The notes beneath the pieces were generated by a model, which searched no databases, was not told the origin of the DNA, and was given only the letters and a program-made list of their open reading frames with translations. The translations under genes were made by a program, and so were the position numbers. Positions 28,836 to 36,422 of a DNA stretch of 64,000 nt are shown here, piece by piece. This stretch comes from Rhizobium sp. NXC24 (GTDB taxonomy: Bacteria > Pseudomonadota > Alphaproteobacteria > Rhizobiales > Rhizobiaceae). The stretch is from contig NZ_CP024313.1 of the NCBI RefSeq assembly GCF_002944315.1, positions 62,001-126,000 of the forward strand, written 5' to 3'. Each line of letters starts with the position of its first letter. Positions within the stretch are counted from its first letter, which is position 1.

Positions 28836-29504
28836 TCAACTTGACAGAATTTCTGGTAACGCCGTCATCTGGCTGAATGTTCTTATGGCGCCTGCTTCCA
28901 GCAATTTTTCTGCATGTCCGAAAGGACAATGAGAACCACCGACGAAACCAATTACCCGCATTTTAGCCGCCACCGCCGCCTGGACCCCGGCAACGCTATC
29001 TTCGATGACCAAGCAATTGTCCGGCGACGCGTTCATTCTCTCAGACGCGAAAAGAAAAAGATCGGGGGCGGGCTTGCCACGTGAGACCTGGGAAGCACTG
29101 AATACATTTGGCGAAAAATAATCATAGAGGTCTGTTAGCTTGAGCGCAAAATGTAGCTCCTTCAGATTGCTGCTCGATGCCACGCAACGCGCCACATTAA
29201 TGGCGTCCAGAACTTGATTGACGCCTGAGATGGCTTTGAGATCGCTGGCATACCGTCTGCCGATTTCTGCCGTAACATATTCATGATGCCCCTCAGGCAA
29301 GCGCAAGCCAGACTCAGCTTCGATGATTGAATAGGTTTGCCGATCAGTCATGCCCGTGAAGCGACGATTGTAAGTCTCGGCAGCTATCTTATATCCGTGC
29401 GCTGCCAACACTTCGATATGAACCGCTGTCGCAATGATTTCGCTGTCGATTAGGACTCCATCACAGTCGAAAATCAGAAGTTTTGGTGTTTTGTACGAGG
29501 TCAT
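28836..29504 (-). CDS. HAD family phosphatase (beta-phosphoglucomutase/phosphatase-like)
   Basis: 222 residues. HAD motif I is FDCDGVLIDSE with nucleophile Asp13 and acid Asp15. Motif II is in the ASSSNLKE region, motif III is the lysine of RGKPAPDLF, and motif IV is VIEDSVAGV. The alpha-helical cap lies between residues 17 and 85, as in subfamily I phosphatases acting on sugar phosphates. It is encoded 59 bases after the DegT-type aminotransferase gene on the same strand, probably in one operon. Removal of phosphate from an amino-sugar phosphate would fit the context; the substrate is inferred. Confidence 0.85.
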   Translation of the reverse strand: MTSYKTPKLLIFDCDGVLIDSEIIATAVHIEVLAAHGYKIAAETYNRRFTGMTDRQTYSIIEAESGLRLPEGHHEYVTAEIGRRYASDLKAISGVNQVLDAINVARCVASSSNLKELHFALKLTDLYDYFSPNVFSASQVSRGKPAPDLFLFASERMNASPDNCLVIEDSVAGVQAAVAAKMRVIGFVGGSHCPFGHAEKLLEAGAIRTFSQMTALPEILSS

Positions 29505-29563
29505 GGATCACTCCATTGTCGTTGGAAAACGACGTTGCAAGAGAGCAGGCGTTGAGGTGCTGT

Positions 29564-30850
29564 TTAGATGGTTGTCGTGATATTGGAAATTTTTGGGCCA
29601 AACTTGGAAAGTGCCGTCCAGACCCGATGAAACGCTTCTGCGTAAAGTTCCATTACCCCGGCTTCATTGGGTGGCGCGATCTCCGATACGCAAAACATCG
29701 TATCCAAGAGCTTTACCGTATTAGGAAAATCGGCGGCTTTCCAATCCTTGGCAATATTCGGCAGATATTCGAACACCGGCTTCCTGAGCCAGATCAAAAC
29801 GGGCACGCCCTCCGCCTGCAGCAGTTTGACGATGGCATCCCTTGCAGTCGGACCCGGACCAAAACCGAGAGCTTCCGGTTCGACGCGAAGTGGGAAGCTG
29901 AGCATGGACTGATTGCAGTCAGATGGGTCGAAGAGTGGAAATATACCGGAGAGATCTCGGATCATCTCCCATAGAATTTTCCCATTATTCCTTCGAATCT
30001 GAAGTTGTGTCTCGAGGTTACCCAGTCGCATTTTTGCTATGGACGAGGAGAAGACGTTCGGACGGTAGTTATATCCTGCTGATGACGGCGAAAAAGTCCG
30101 ATCTCCGTTTCGAGATGAACTCGTCAGTGAAACGCAGTCCACATGTTCAATTAGATCTTTGTCCTCCGTGATCACGAATCCGAGCTCGCCGGCTCCAAGA
30201 TGCTTGGCGCCGTTGCCGGACAAAGCGAGCGCGTCTGTGTCAATGTATGCCCCATTTGCGATCGCTTTTATGGCGCCGATCGATTGGCAGACGTCATCAA
30301 TCACGGCAATCCCTTGAGCGCGCGCGGCAGATCTTGCATGAGGAACACGAATGTTGTTCCCGAAGAGGTGGGTAATGAGAACCGCTCCGACGCCAGGTCC
30401 GAACCGATCGGCTGCCGCGTCTTGATCGATCCCGGCGAGGTTCATGTCGACATCAACAAAGTCTGGCTGAAGGCCACTAATCGCAATTGGCCCCACCGCG
30501 CCCGGCCAATTTAGCGCCGCAGTAACCACGTGCTCGCCTCGGCCTTTAAAATAATCAAGTTCGATATGGATTGCCGCCGTACCGCTGCCGACCGCGCGTA
30601 CCTTCCACTTCCCTGTCCAAGTAGCGAGATCCTGCTCCAAATCGGCCACGACCGGGTGATTGACCCGATGATACCTTCCACTGTCTACAACTTCGCGGAG
30701 TGCATCCAAATGCTCCGTCTGTGTGGCTGGCCAAGGCGTAATCCGCCCGGCAGGAACGGTGGGCTCCCCACCAAGGAGAGCGAGGTCCCTTTCTCGCCAG
30801 TGCCCTCCGGACTCACAGAGGTCCAGATTATTGCTGGCAAATCCGTTCAT
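29564..30850 (-). CDS. DegT/DnrJ/EryC1/StrS family sugar aminotransferase
   Basis: 428 residues of the PLP-dependent sugar aminotransferase family. GSGTAAIHIELDYF (about 88-101) binds the cofactor phosphate, DDVCQSIGA (185-193) supplies the Asp/Gln that contact the ring, and the internal-aldimine lysine is Lys216 in SGNGAKHLGAGE. The N-terminal GGEPTVPAGRITPWP resembles AHBA-synthase and scyllo-inosamine type members. These enzymes aminate a keto-sugar or keto-cyclitol. The HAD phosphatase and GNAT genes follow on the same strand. Together they resemble the aminotransferase and phosphatase of kanosamine-type pathways, whose third enzyme is a Gfo/Idh/MocA dehydrogenase; one is encoded at 24439. 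Confidence 0.85.
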   Translation of the reverse strand: MNGFASNNLDLCESGGHWRERDLALLGGEPTVPAGRITPWPATQTEHLDALREVVDSGRYHRVNHPVVADLEQDLATWTGKWKVRAVGSGTAAIHIELDYFKGRGEHVVTAALNWPGAVGPIAISGLQPDFVDVDMNLAGIDQDAAADRFGPGVGAVLITHLFGNNIRVPHARSAARAQGIAVIDDVCQSIGAIKAIANGAYIDTDALALSGNGAKHLGAGELGFVITEDKDLIEHVDCVSLTSSSRNGDRTFSPSSAGYNYRPNVFSSSIAKMRLGNLETQLQIRRNNGKILWEMIRDLSGIFPLFDPSDCNQSMLSFPLRVEPEALGFGPGPTARDAIVKLLQAEGVPVLIWLRKPVFEYLPNIAKDWKAADFPNTVKLLDTMFCVSEIAPPNEAGVMELYAEAFHRVWTALSKFGPKISNITTTI

Positions 30851-31212
30851 TTATTCCTCCGGCGATGGTTGCGTCGATGTTTGTCGATTTTCTGGAGAGT
30901 TCTAATGTTTTAGGAGGTCAAATCAACAGTATGGCTAAAATATATTTAAAAGTATATTTTGCATTTGTGGATATTTCTGTTGTAGCGCTGGGCTTTTTTG
31001 AAATATTTGTCCGGAGATGCATTGTCTCCTCGAAGGATAATTCTTCTTTTGCGAAATGAACATTCGGACGGCGGTGGAGAAACTCAGGTGTGTGATGGTT
31101 GCTATGCCTGCTCCGGGTCCGGGAGCGTTCGGCAACGCTGGAGGCACTCAGGCGGGGTGGCGCAAGACAATTGAGTATCGATAAAAAGAGAAAGTCGGAT
31201 CAGACGGAGTCC
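30851..31212. other. Divergent promoter region between DegT and ROK genes
   Basis: About 360 bases, strongly AT-rich between 30940 and 31050, which fits promoters for both genes. No nod box or correctly spaced -24/-12 pair was found. An operator for the ROK protein may lie here, but I cannot point to a repeat. Confidence 0.4.
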
Positions 31213-32508
31213 ATGATAAAAAGAACGGAAAAACCATCAATTGCGAGAAACACGAACACTCACGTCGGATCTGGCAAGCGCCTCATCGGGCCGGCCGAGG
31301 GGGACCAGAGCGACAGTAAAGGATTCTGGCCAGCTCATCCTTTAATCGCGGCGCGGACGCTAGGGATTGCAAATCGAGGACGCTTGCTGCAGGCCCTCTA
31401 CGATATGGGTCCGTCCAGCAGGGTCGAGCTTGCGCGCGTCACCGGTGCCAGCCGCGCAACCATCGGCGGCATCGTCCAACCACTGATCAATCAGCGTATT
31501 CTTGAAGAAGGCGACCTGGTACCCCCCGATCGCACCGGCGGAAAACCTGCTACCAAGCTCTGGTTCTCGAAAGGGGCCAAGCCGATCTGCGCAGTTCGGC
31601 TGATGCACGACCGTGTCCACACATGCCTGGTCTCTATGGGGGGCGAGATCTATGCTCAACACGACGTGGATTTGGCGAAAGATCTGACGGCTGCTGCCGA
31701 TGCATTTCAGATCGTCAGTGCTTGCATTGAGAAGTCAATCGCATCTGCTCACCAACAGGTTTTAGGCATCGGCGTGGCAGTTGCCGGAGAGTTCAACCCG
31801 CAAACGGGCTCGATCGTAGCTATGGATCTTGCGCCGTATCTTCATGGCTTTCCGGCAAAAGCAGAGTTGGAAAAGCGTTTCGGAGTTCCGGCTTGTGTCG
31901 ACCAAGATGCTAGAGCCTTGCTTGTTGGCGATCGTTGGTTCGGACGGGGACGTGGACAGAGAAATTTCGCGGTCGTACACATCGGTCAGTCGTTGGACGC
32001 GGCGCTCTATGTCGATGGACATCCTTATAGGGCCGCAGGAGGAAAACACTGCCAAATCGGCCATACCATCGTGCAACTCAATGGGCAAATGTGCAGATGC
32101 GGACGACGCGGATGTTGGGAAACGATCGCCACACTGGGATGGTTACGAGGCGAAGCAAAGGCCAGGGGCCTGCCGCAGGCTCGCTCGTTGGATGCGAGCC
32201 GTTTGGTGTGGCTCGCCGAAACGGGCGCTGAAGGGGCAAAAGAACTGCTTGAAGACTATGCGTCCAATATTTCCGTCGGGTTGGCGAACCTTCAACAGCT
32301 GATGGCACCCAGCTGCATCACTTTGCATGGGGACATCGTGCACGGCGGAAAATTGATGTTAGATCTTATTCGAGAGAGCGTTGGGCAATTGATGTTCAAT
32401 CCCGGGGATACCGAGATCGCCCTTGCCCTCGGCGATCGGGAAGATGTGGCCGGCCTGCGCGGGGCGGCGGGTCTCGTTCTCTGCGAATTGCTGAATTTCA
32501 TAATCTGA
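31213..32508 (+). CDS. ROK family transcriptional regulator (second copy)
   Basis: 431 residues from ATG 31213; the frame is open from 31099, so the start is uncertain. The winged HTH RVELARVTGASRATIGGIVQPLI is followed by a ROK domain with the zinc cluster CRCGRRGCWE. It aligns from end to end with the ROK repressor at 19580-20923, including GRGQRNFAVVHIG against GRGQQNFAAIYTG and LVGDRWFG in both. It is divergent from the DegT-HAD-GNAT cassette, which makes that cassette its likely target, just as the first copy faces the sugar importer. Two related ROK proteins sensing related ligands would link uptake to amino-sugar metabolism. Confidence 0.86.
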   Translation: MIKRTEKPSIARNTNTHVGSGKRLIGPAEGDQSDSKGFWPAHPLIAARTLGIANRGRLLQALYDMGPSSRVELARVTGASRATIGGIVQPLINQRILEEGDLVPPDRTGGKPATKLWFSKGAKPICAVRLMHDRVHTCLVSMGGEIYAQHDVDLAKDLTAAADAFQIVSACIEKSIASAHQQVLGIGVAVAGEFNPQTGSIVAMDLAPYLHGFPAKAELEKRFGVPACVDQDARALLVGDRWFGRGRGQRNFAVVHIGQSLDAALYVDGHPYRAAGGKHCQIGHTIVQLNGQMCRCGRRGCWETIATLGWLRGEAKARGLPQARSLDASRLVWLAETGAEGAKELLEDYASNISVGLANLQQLMAPSCITLHGDIVHGGKLMLDLIRESVGQLMFNPGDTEIALALGDREDVAGLRGAAGLVLCELLNFII

Positions 32509-32744
32509 GCAGAGAACGGCCACAGTCGTTAGAGACGCCGTCCGGTCAAATTGCAATCATCCGCATTTCAATAAACTGCCATCGTTCTCGAACGTCGAAT
32601 TGCAACCAAATGCAAGTGGATTATTGGGTTCCAGTACCACCTGAAGCTGTTGGCGGGTGGGAGTAGTGTACTGGATGTGCTCGATCCAGCCAGGCAACTG
32701 CACGGATCATGCAAGCCCAGCCTGGTGCGTACCGGGGGTGAGGC

Positions 32745-33041
32745 TCAAGAAAAAAACGAGACGAGAACGGACAACCAGATCAAGGCGACCCCCAGCAACA
32801 GCGCTCGCCTGGCGGCTACAATCTTTTCCTGGCCTTCCTCCGCGACAGGGGTCGTTACAATCCAAGGAACTGAGCCAAGCGCCGCAAAACCGATGAGCGC
32901 CAGGACCACCACGATCAGATCGGACCGATCCCAGCCGCCCGGCTCATACACTCCCCAATAGCCGAGGAACGCCATTCCCACAGCGAACATGGTGGCGGAG
33001 GCAGAGCAAAGTCCGGGAACAGAACCTGATGGTGCACGCAT
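32745..33041 (-). CDS. Small membrane protein of unknown function
   Basis: 98 residues from the ATG preceded by AGAGGA. There are three hydrophobic helices: around 12-32 (MFAVGMAFLGYWGVY), 42-62 (LIVVVLALIGFAALGSVPWIV) and 78-95 (LLLGVALIWLSVLVSFF). No family is recognised. It is a single gene between the second ROK regulator and the SyrB-like tandem genes. The frame is open a further 23 codons upstream, without an RBS. Confidence 0.55.
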   Translation of the reverse strand: MRAPSGSVPGLCSASATMFAVGMAFLGYWGVYEPGGWDRSDLIVVVLALIGFAALGSVPWIVTTPVAEEGQEKIVAARRALLLGVALIWLSVLVSFFS

Positions 33042-33424
33042 TTCGTATCCTCTTTGTCGGTCGAACCAAGGGCGATTTCTATGACGGTGGGCTTTGGACA
33101 TGTCTGTCAAGAATTGGGTGCCAAGTGAAGCCGTGATCTATTGCAAATGAATTAGGAAATTCCGAACATTGAACGAAGCGACCGATCGCAGAAGCTGGTA
33201 GGGGGCTCCCTTTCGTGGCAGAGTGTGATCGCCAACTCGTCGTGAACAGACGGTTCGACCTTGCAAGCTCGGCATTTTTTCATTCCATCGTCCGTAAGCC
33301 GCTGCTCGCCCTTTAGCCACGAGTTTTGACAGGTGCTGTCCAAAAAGTGAGCCACAAAAGCACCAATATTGACTCTGTCTTTCACTCAGCCGAAAAGGAC
33401 TCCTGCCGACAGAGGGAGATACTC
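33042..33424. other. Intergenic, nothing recognised
   Basis: About 380 bases between divergent genes. Short minus-strand frames here contain scattered Cys residues but have no RBS or family match. It presumably holds the promoter of the SyrB-like tandem array. Confidence 0.35.
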
Positions 33425-33862
33425 ATGGCTGACGAGAACAATACTGGCACAATCACTGAGATGGCAGACACGAATATACCGGCGAAAACGCCAGCGCCAA
33501 AAAAACAGCGCGCTCCGCGACGTCCGAAAGCAGCTGCCGAGGCAGCGGGTACCACGCAGGTTGCGAAACCTGCGAAGGCGCCGCGAGGTCGCAGGAAGCG
33601 TAGCGAAGAAGCCGCAAGCACAAAGTCCGAGCCTGTCGAAATGCAGGTCGCTGACATCTCCGTCAAGGAACCCATAAAGAACACTGCAGCCAAGAGGCCG
33701 GCACAGCAGTCCGTGCAAAAAGTTACGACGGCCGCTCCGGCAAGGGACGAGATGGCGGATCTTATTCAGCTGGAAGAAGAGAATAAGAGGCTCCGTAAAC
33801 TCTTGGCAGAGAAATTGCGTGGGGAAAATGCCGATCTGCGCAAGCGGCTCGGGCTAGATTGA
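33425..33862 (+). CDS. SyrB-like protein, tandem gene 1
   Basis: 145 residues from ATG 33425 (RBS GAGGGAGA). The first ~105 residues are low-complexity, rich in Ala, Lys, Pro and Arg (PKKQRAPRRPK, APRGRRKRSEE) and probably disordered and nucleic-acid friendly. Residues about 108-145 form a charged coiled coil: DLIQLEEENKRLRKLLAEKL, then ENADLRKRLGLD. Both ends resemble SyrB of Sinorhizobium meliloti, a regulator that antagonises SyrM, but the central helix-turn-helix I would expect of SyrB is absent. It may oligomerise with the two following proteins through the shared tail. Regulator status is inferred. Confidence 0.65.
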   Translation: MADENNTGTITEMADTNIPAKTPAPKKQRAPRRPKAAAEAAGTTQVAKPAKAPRGRRKRSEEAASTKSEPVEMQVADISVKEPIKNTAAKRPAQQSVQKVTTAAPARDEMADLIQLEEENKRLRKLLAEKLRGENADLRKRLGLD

Positions 33863-33930
33863 GCGCCGATCAACAGCGGGATGGTGGCGAAATCAACCTG
33901 AGCTATCCTTCTCGGCAGAAGATGCGTTCG

Positions 33931-33953
33931 CCGGGCTCGCCTTCCGAGCCCGG
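33931..33953 (+). terminator. Perfect 9-bp hairpin after tandem gene 1
   Basis: CCGGGCTCG and CGAGCCCGG with the 5-base loop CCTTC, between the first and second SyrB-like genes. It is GC-rich but lacks a T-run, so it could be a terminator, an RNA-stability element or a protein site. Confidence 0.6.
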
Positions 33954-34004
33954 TGTCAAGCTGCGGCGCCCTTATGGATACGGACTGGTCGAGGTTGAAG
34001 CACT

Positions 34005-34592
34005 ATGAAATTACCCTGGAAATTCCTTGCTCGATTAACTTCGCGGCGACAGTCCGCACCCGAAAGTTCGATCGGGCATGGTGTCCATACCGACGCAAGT
34101 CAAAGCGAAACACAAGATGTACCGCAGCTTGCGTTAAACCCACCAGAGCCCTCCAGTGGCTCCGAGGCCGATGAAAGTCGATCTATTGAGATCATAGGGA
34201 CTGATCCAAAAGAATTCGAAGGTGAGGTCGAAATTGAAGGTGCGGCACCGGTTGAAGGTGACGAGGTTCAAGAACTGTCGCCCCCGGAGGTCGGGAAGCC
34301 GAGCGCTGAAGCTTCTGCGGTGCCGCTTGAAAGCGGTACGCGCTATAAGGCTCCAGGCATACCGCGGACGAAAAAGCCAACACATGCGAAAAGAGTTCAC
34401 ATTGACGTGACTGCGCAGAACGCAGCTGTTGCAAGCAATACTCAAAATGAGACATCCTCATCGTCTGAGGAATGCTTTTTCGAAGAGGTGACAAGCCTGG
34501 ACGAGGAAATCACGCAACTGCGGATTCAATTAGCTCAAAAGCTGCTTTTGCAGAATGATCAGCTTAAAAAAATGCTTGAGCGATTTGACTGA
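34005..34592 (+). CDS. Acidic SyrB-tail protein, tandem gene 2
   Basis: 195 residues. A short basic start (MKLPWKFLARLTSRRQS) leads into a long acidic, Ser/Glu/Pro-rich, probably disordered region. The last ~35 residues form the tail EITQLRIQLAQKL followed by QNDQLKKMLERFD, the same heptad layout as in the genes before and after. No known domain is present. It is opposite in charge to the basic neighbour encoded upstream, so the tails could bring a basic and an acidic partner together. The stop codon overlaps the next hairpin. Function unknown. Confidence 0.6.
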   Translation: MKLPWKFLARLTSRRQSAPESSIGHGVHTDASQSETQDVPQLALNPPEPSSGSEADESRSIEIIGTDPKEFEGEVEIEGAAPVEGDEVQELSPPEVGKPSAEASAVPLESGTRYKAPGIPRTKKPTHAKRVHIDVTAQNAAVASNTQNETSSSSEECFFEEVTSLDEEITQLRIQLAQKLLLQNDQLKKMLERFD

Positions 34593-34613
34593 TCGTAAGT
34601 CTTCCTTACGATC
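34591..34613 (+). terminator. Perfect 9-bp hairpin at the end of tandem gene 2
   Basis: GATCGTAAG and CTTACGATC with loop TCTTC, starting inside the stop codon of the second SyrB-tail gene. The loop is almost the same as that of the hairpin at 33931-33953. The third gene starts 16 bases later. Confidence 0.6.
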
Positions 34614-34628
34614 TAAGATGGGACATAT

Positions 34629-35207
34629 ATGAAAACACAGCAGCGAAAATTCGTTGTCGAGCTCAAATCGGCCCGGCGCAGGCCAACGATCCGGCCAGCT
34701 TCTATCTGGGGGGATACCGACCTCAAGACGCTGGCCCGCGAGGCGGAGGCAGACGCACCACATCTGTTCGAGCCTAAGACCGTCTCAGATGTTCCGAAGC
34801 GAGAAAGCGAGCTATGGTCGGATCCAAAACCAGAGACTCACCTCAACGACGACGTTAAAACCCGCGATGATAAACGGATGTCGACGCCCTCTCTCGAAAT
34901 GGAACCAACGCGTCCGTCTCAGCAGGACAATGGCCCGGTCTTCACCTCTGTTTCACAATCGAAAGAGGGGTCTTCCAGGCGGTCTCCAATGAACATAAGG
35001 CGTCGACGTGAAGCGAATATCGATGATAATGCGGACGCAACGACGAGCATGGTCAGCGCCCAATCAAACGGCATCCACATCGATATCTCAGACGAGGAGC
35101 TAATCGCGCTTGAAGAAGAAAACCGGCGCCTCAAGGCTTTGCTGGTGAAACATCTTCGTCAGGAAAATATGCAAATTCGACAGATGCTCGCGAGATTCAG
35201 CGATTAG
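34629..35207 (+). CDS. SyrB-tail protein, tandem gene 3
   Basis: 192 residues. The N-terminus (MKTQQRKFVVELKSARRRP, then SIWGDTDLKTLAREAE) is basic and seems more ordered than in the other two. A Ser/Thr/Asp-rich middle follows. The C-terminus is again the coiled-coil tail ELIALEEENRRLKALLVKHL, then QENMQIRQMLARFSD. This tail is the closest to that of gene 1. I recognise no domain in the N-terminal part. The three consecutive genes probably arose by duplication with replacement or rapid drift of their N-terminal parts. Confidence 0.6.
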   Translation: MKTQQRKFVVELKSARRRPTIRPASIWGDTDLKTLAREAEADAPHLFEPKTVSDVPKRESELWSDPKPETHLNDDVKTRDDKRMSTPSLEMEPTRPSQQDNGPVFTSVSQSKEGSSRRSPMNIRRRREANIDDNADATTSMVSAQSNGIHIDISDEELIALEEENRRLKALLVKHLRQENMQIRQMLARFSD

Positions 35208-35330
35208 CGCGAGATCTTATGAACCAATCATGTTTGCGTGGCAGCGCTTAGATCTCTTCATGGCCACAGGAGGGAGTACGTGGTTTACCGCGGAAGTCCG
35301 CATGAAAGCTGCTCACCAAGCTCGTTGCTT

Positions 35331-35358
35331 GCTTCACGCACGCATTCTTGCGTGAAGC
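35331..35358. terminator. 10-bp hairpin between the tandem genes and the hyp operon
   Basis: GCTTCACGCA and TGCGTGAAGC with an 8-base loop, between the convergent ends of tandem gene 3 and hypE. It is placed to act as a bidirectional terminator for the hup-hyp operon, although there is no strong T-run. Confidence 0.6.
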
Positions 35359-35375
35359 GATATGCACAGCCGTGC

Positions 35376-36422
35376 TCAGCAGATTCGCGGCAACTGTTCG
35401 CCCCATAACCAATCGACAATACGACTGCCACCAAACGACGTCTCCATCTGGACGAAGCAATGGTCGTCAGCCTCGGCATGGCCGATCAAAGCGGCCTGCG
35501 CACCCAACGGATGCGCGCGCATGACGGCGAGCAGCGCATCCGCAAACTCTGGCGCCACTAATACGACGAGCTTGCCCTCGTTGGCGACGTTGAGCGGGTC
35601 GAGGCCGAGCAATTCGCACGCCGCGGCTACTTCCGGTTTGATCGGAATGGCCTCCTCGTCGATACGGAGGCCGACATTTGAGGCATTGGCGATTTCGTTG
35701 AGTACCGCCGCAAGTCCACCTCGCGTTGGATCTCGCATCAGCCTGATTGACGATCCGGCGACCTCGACCATTGCCGCTACTAACCCGTGCAGCGCAGCGC
35801 AATCCGATATGATGTCCGTATCGAAGTCAAGGTTCTCGCGCTTCGACATCACAGCGACGCCGTGATCGCCTATCGAACCCGAGATGATCACCGCATCGCC
35901 TGGCCGTGCGGCATCGGAGCGTAGGTCGAGGCCAGCTTGAATGATGCCGATGCCGGAGGTAGATATGAACACGCCGTCGGCCTTGCCGCGCTCAACCACT
36001 TTCGTATCGCCAGTGATGATCGGTACACCTGCCTCGCGTGAGGCCGCTCCCATCGCGTCAGCAATTCGATTAAGCTCTGCGAGCGGAAACCCCTCTTCAA
36101 TGATGAAACCTGCCGAAAGATAGAGCGGGCATGCGCCCCCCATGGCAATGTCGTTAATCGTCCCATGCACCGCAAGCGAGCCAATATTGCCCCCCGGGAA
36201 GAACAGCGGCGAGACAACATAGCTGTCGGTGGTCATCACCATGCGCCCTGCCGAAACGGCAAATGCCGACTGATCGTTGGCAGCCCTGAGCCAGTCATTG
36301 TCAAAGGCCTTGTGAAAGATGCCCTTGACCAGCTGGTCCGTGGCGCACCCCCCCGCCCCATGCGAGAGATCAATGCGTCCGTTCCTGAGGTCGAGCCTCG
36401 ACCTTTTGGCTTTCATGGTCAT
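35376..36422 (-). CDS. hypE: HypE, hydrogenase cyanide-ligand synthesis protein
   Basis: 348 residues from ATG 36422, overlapping the hypD stop as ATGA. It is a PurM-like ATPase with LSHGAGGCATDQLV at the N-terminus and DPTRGGLAAVLNEIA in the middle. It ends in PRIC, whose C-terminal cysteine is carbamoylated by HypF and dehydrated to thiocyanate, the source of CN for the NiFe site. It is the last gene of the hup-hyp operon; a hypX/hoxX gene, present after hypE in some rhizobia, is not seen here. Confidence 0.97.
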   Translation of the reverse strand: MTMKAKRSRLDLRNGRIDLSHGAGGCATDQLVKGIFHKAFDNDWLRAANDQSAFAVSAGRMVMTTDSYVVSPLFFPGGNIGSLAVHGTINDIAMGGACPLYLSAGFIIEEGFPLAELNRIADAMGAASREAGVPIITGDTKVVERGKADGVFISTSGIGIIQAGLDLRSDAARPGDAVIISGSIGDHGVAVMSKRENLDFDTDIISDCAALHGLVAAMVEVAGSSIRLMRDPTRGGLAAVLNEIANASNVGLRIDEEAIPIKPEVAAACELLGLDPLNVANEGKLVVLVAPEFADALLAVMRAHPLGAQAALIGHAEADDHCFVQMETSFGGSRIVDWLWGEQLPRIC

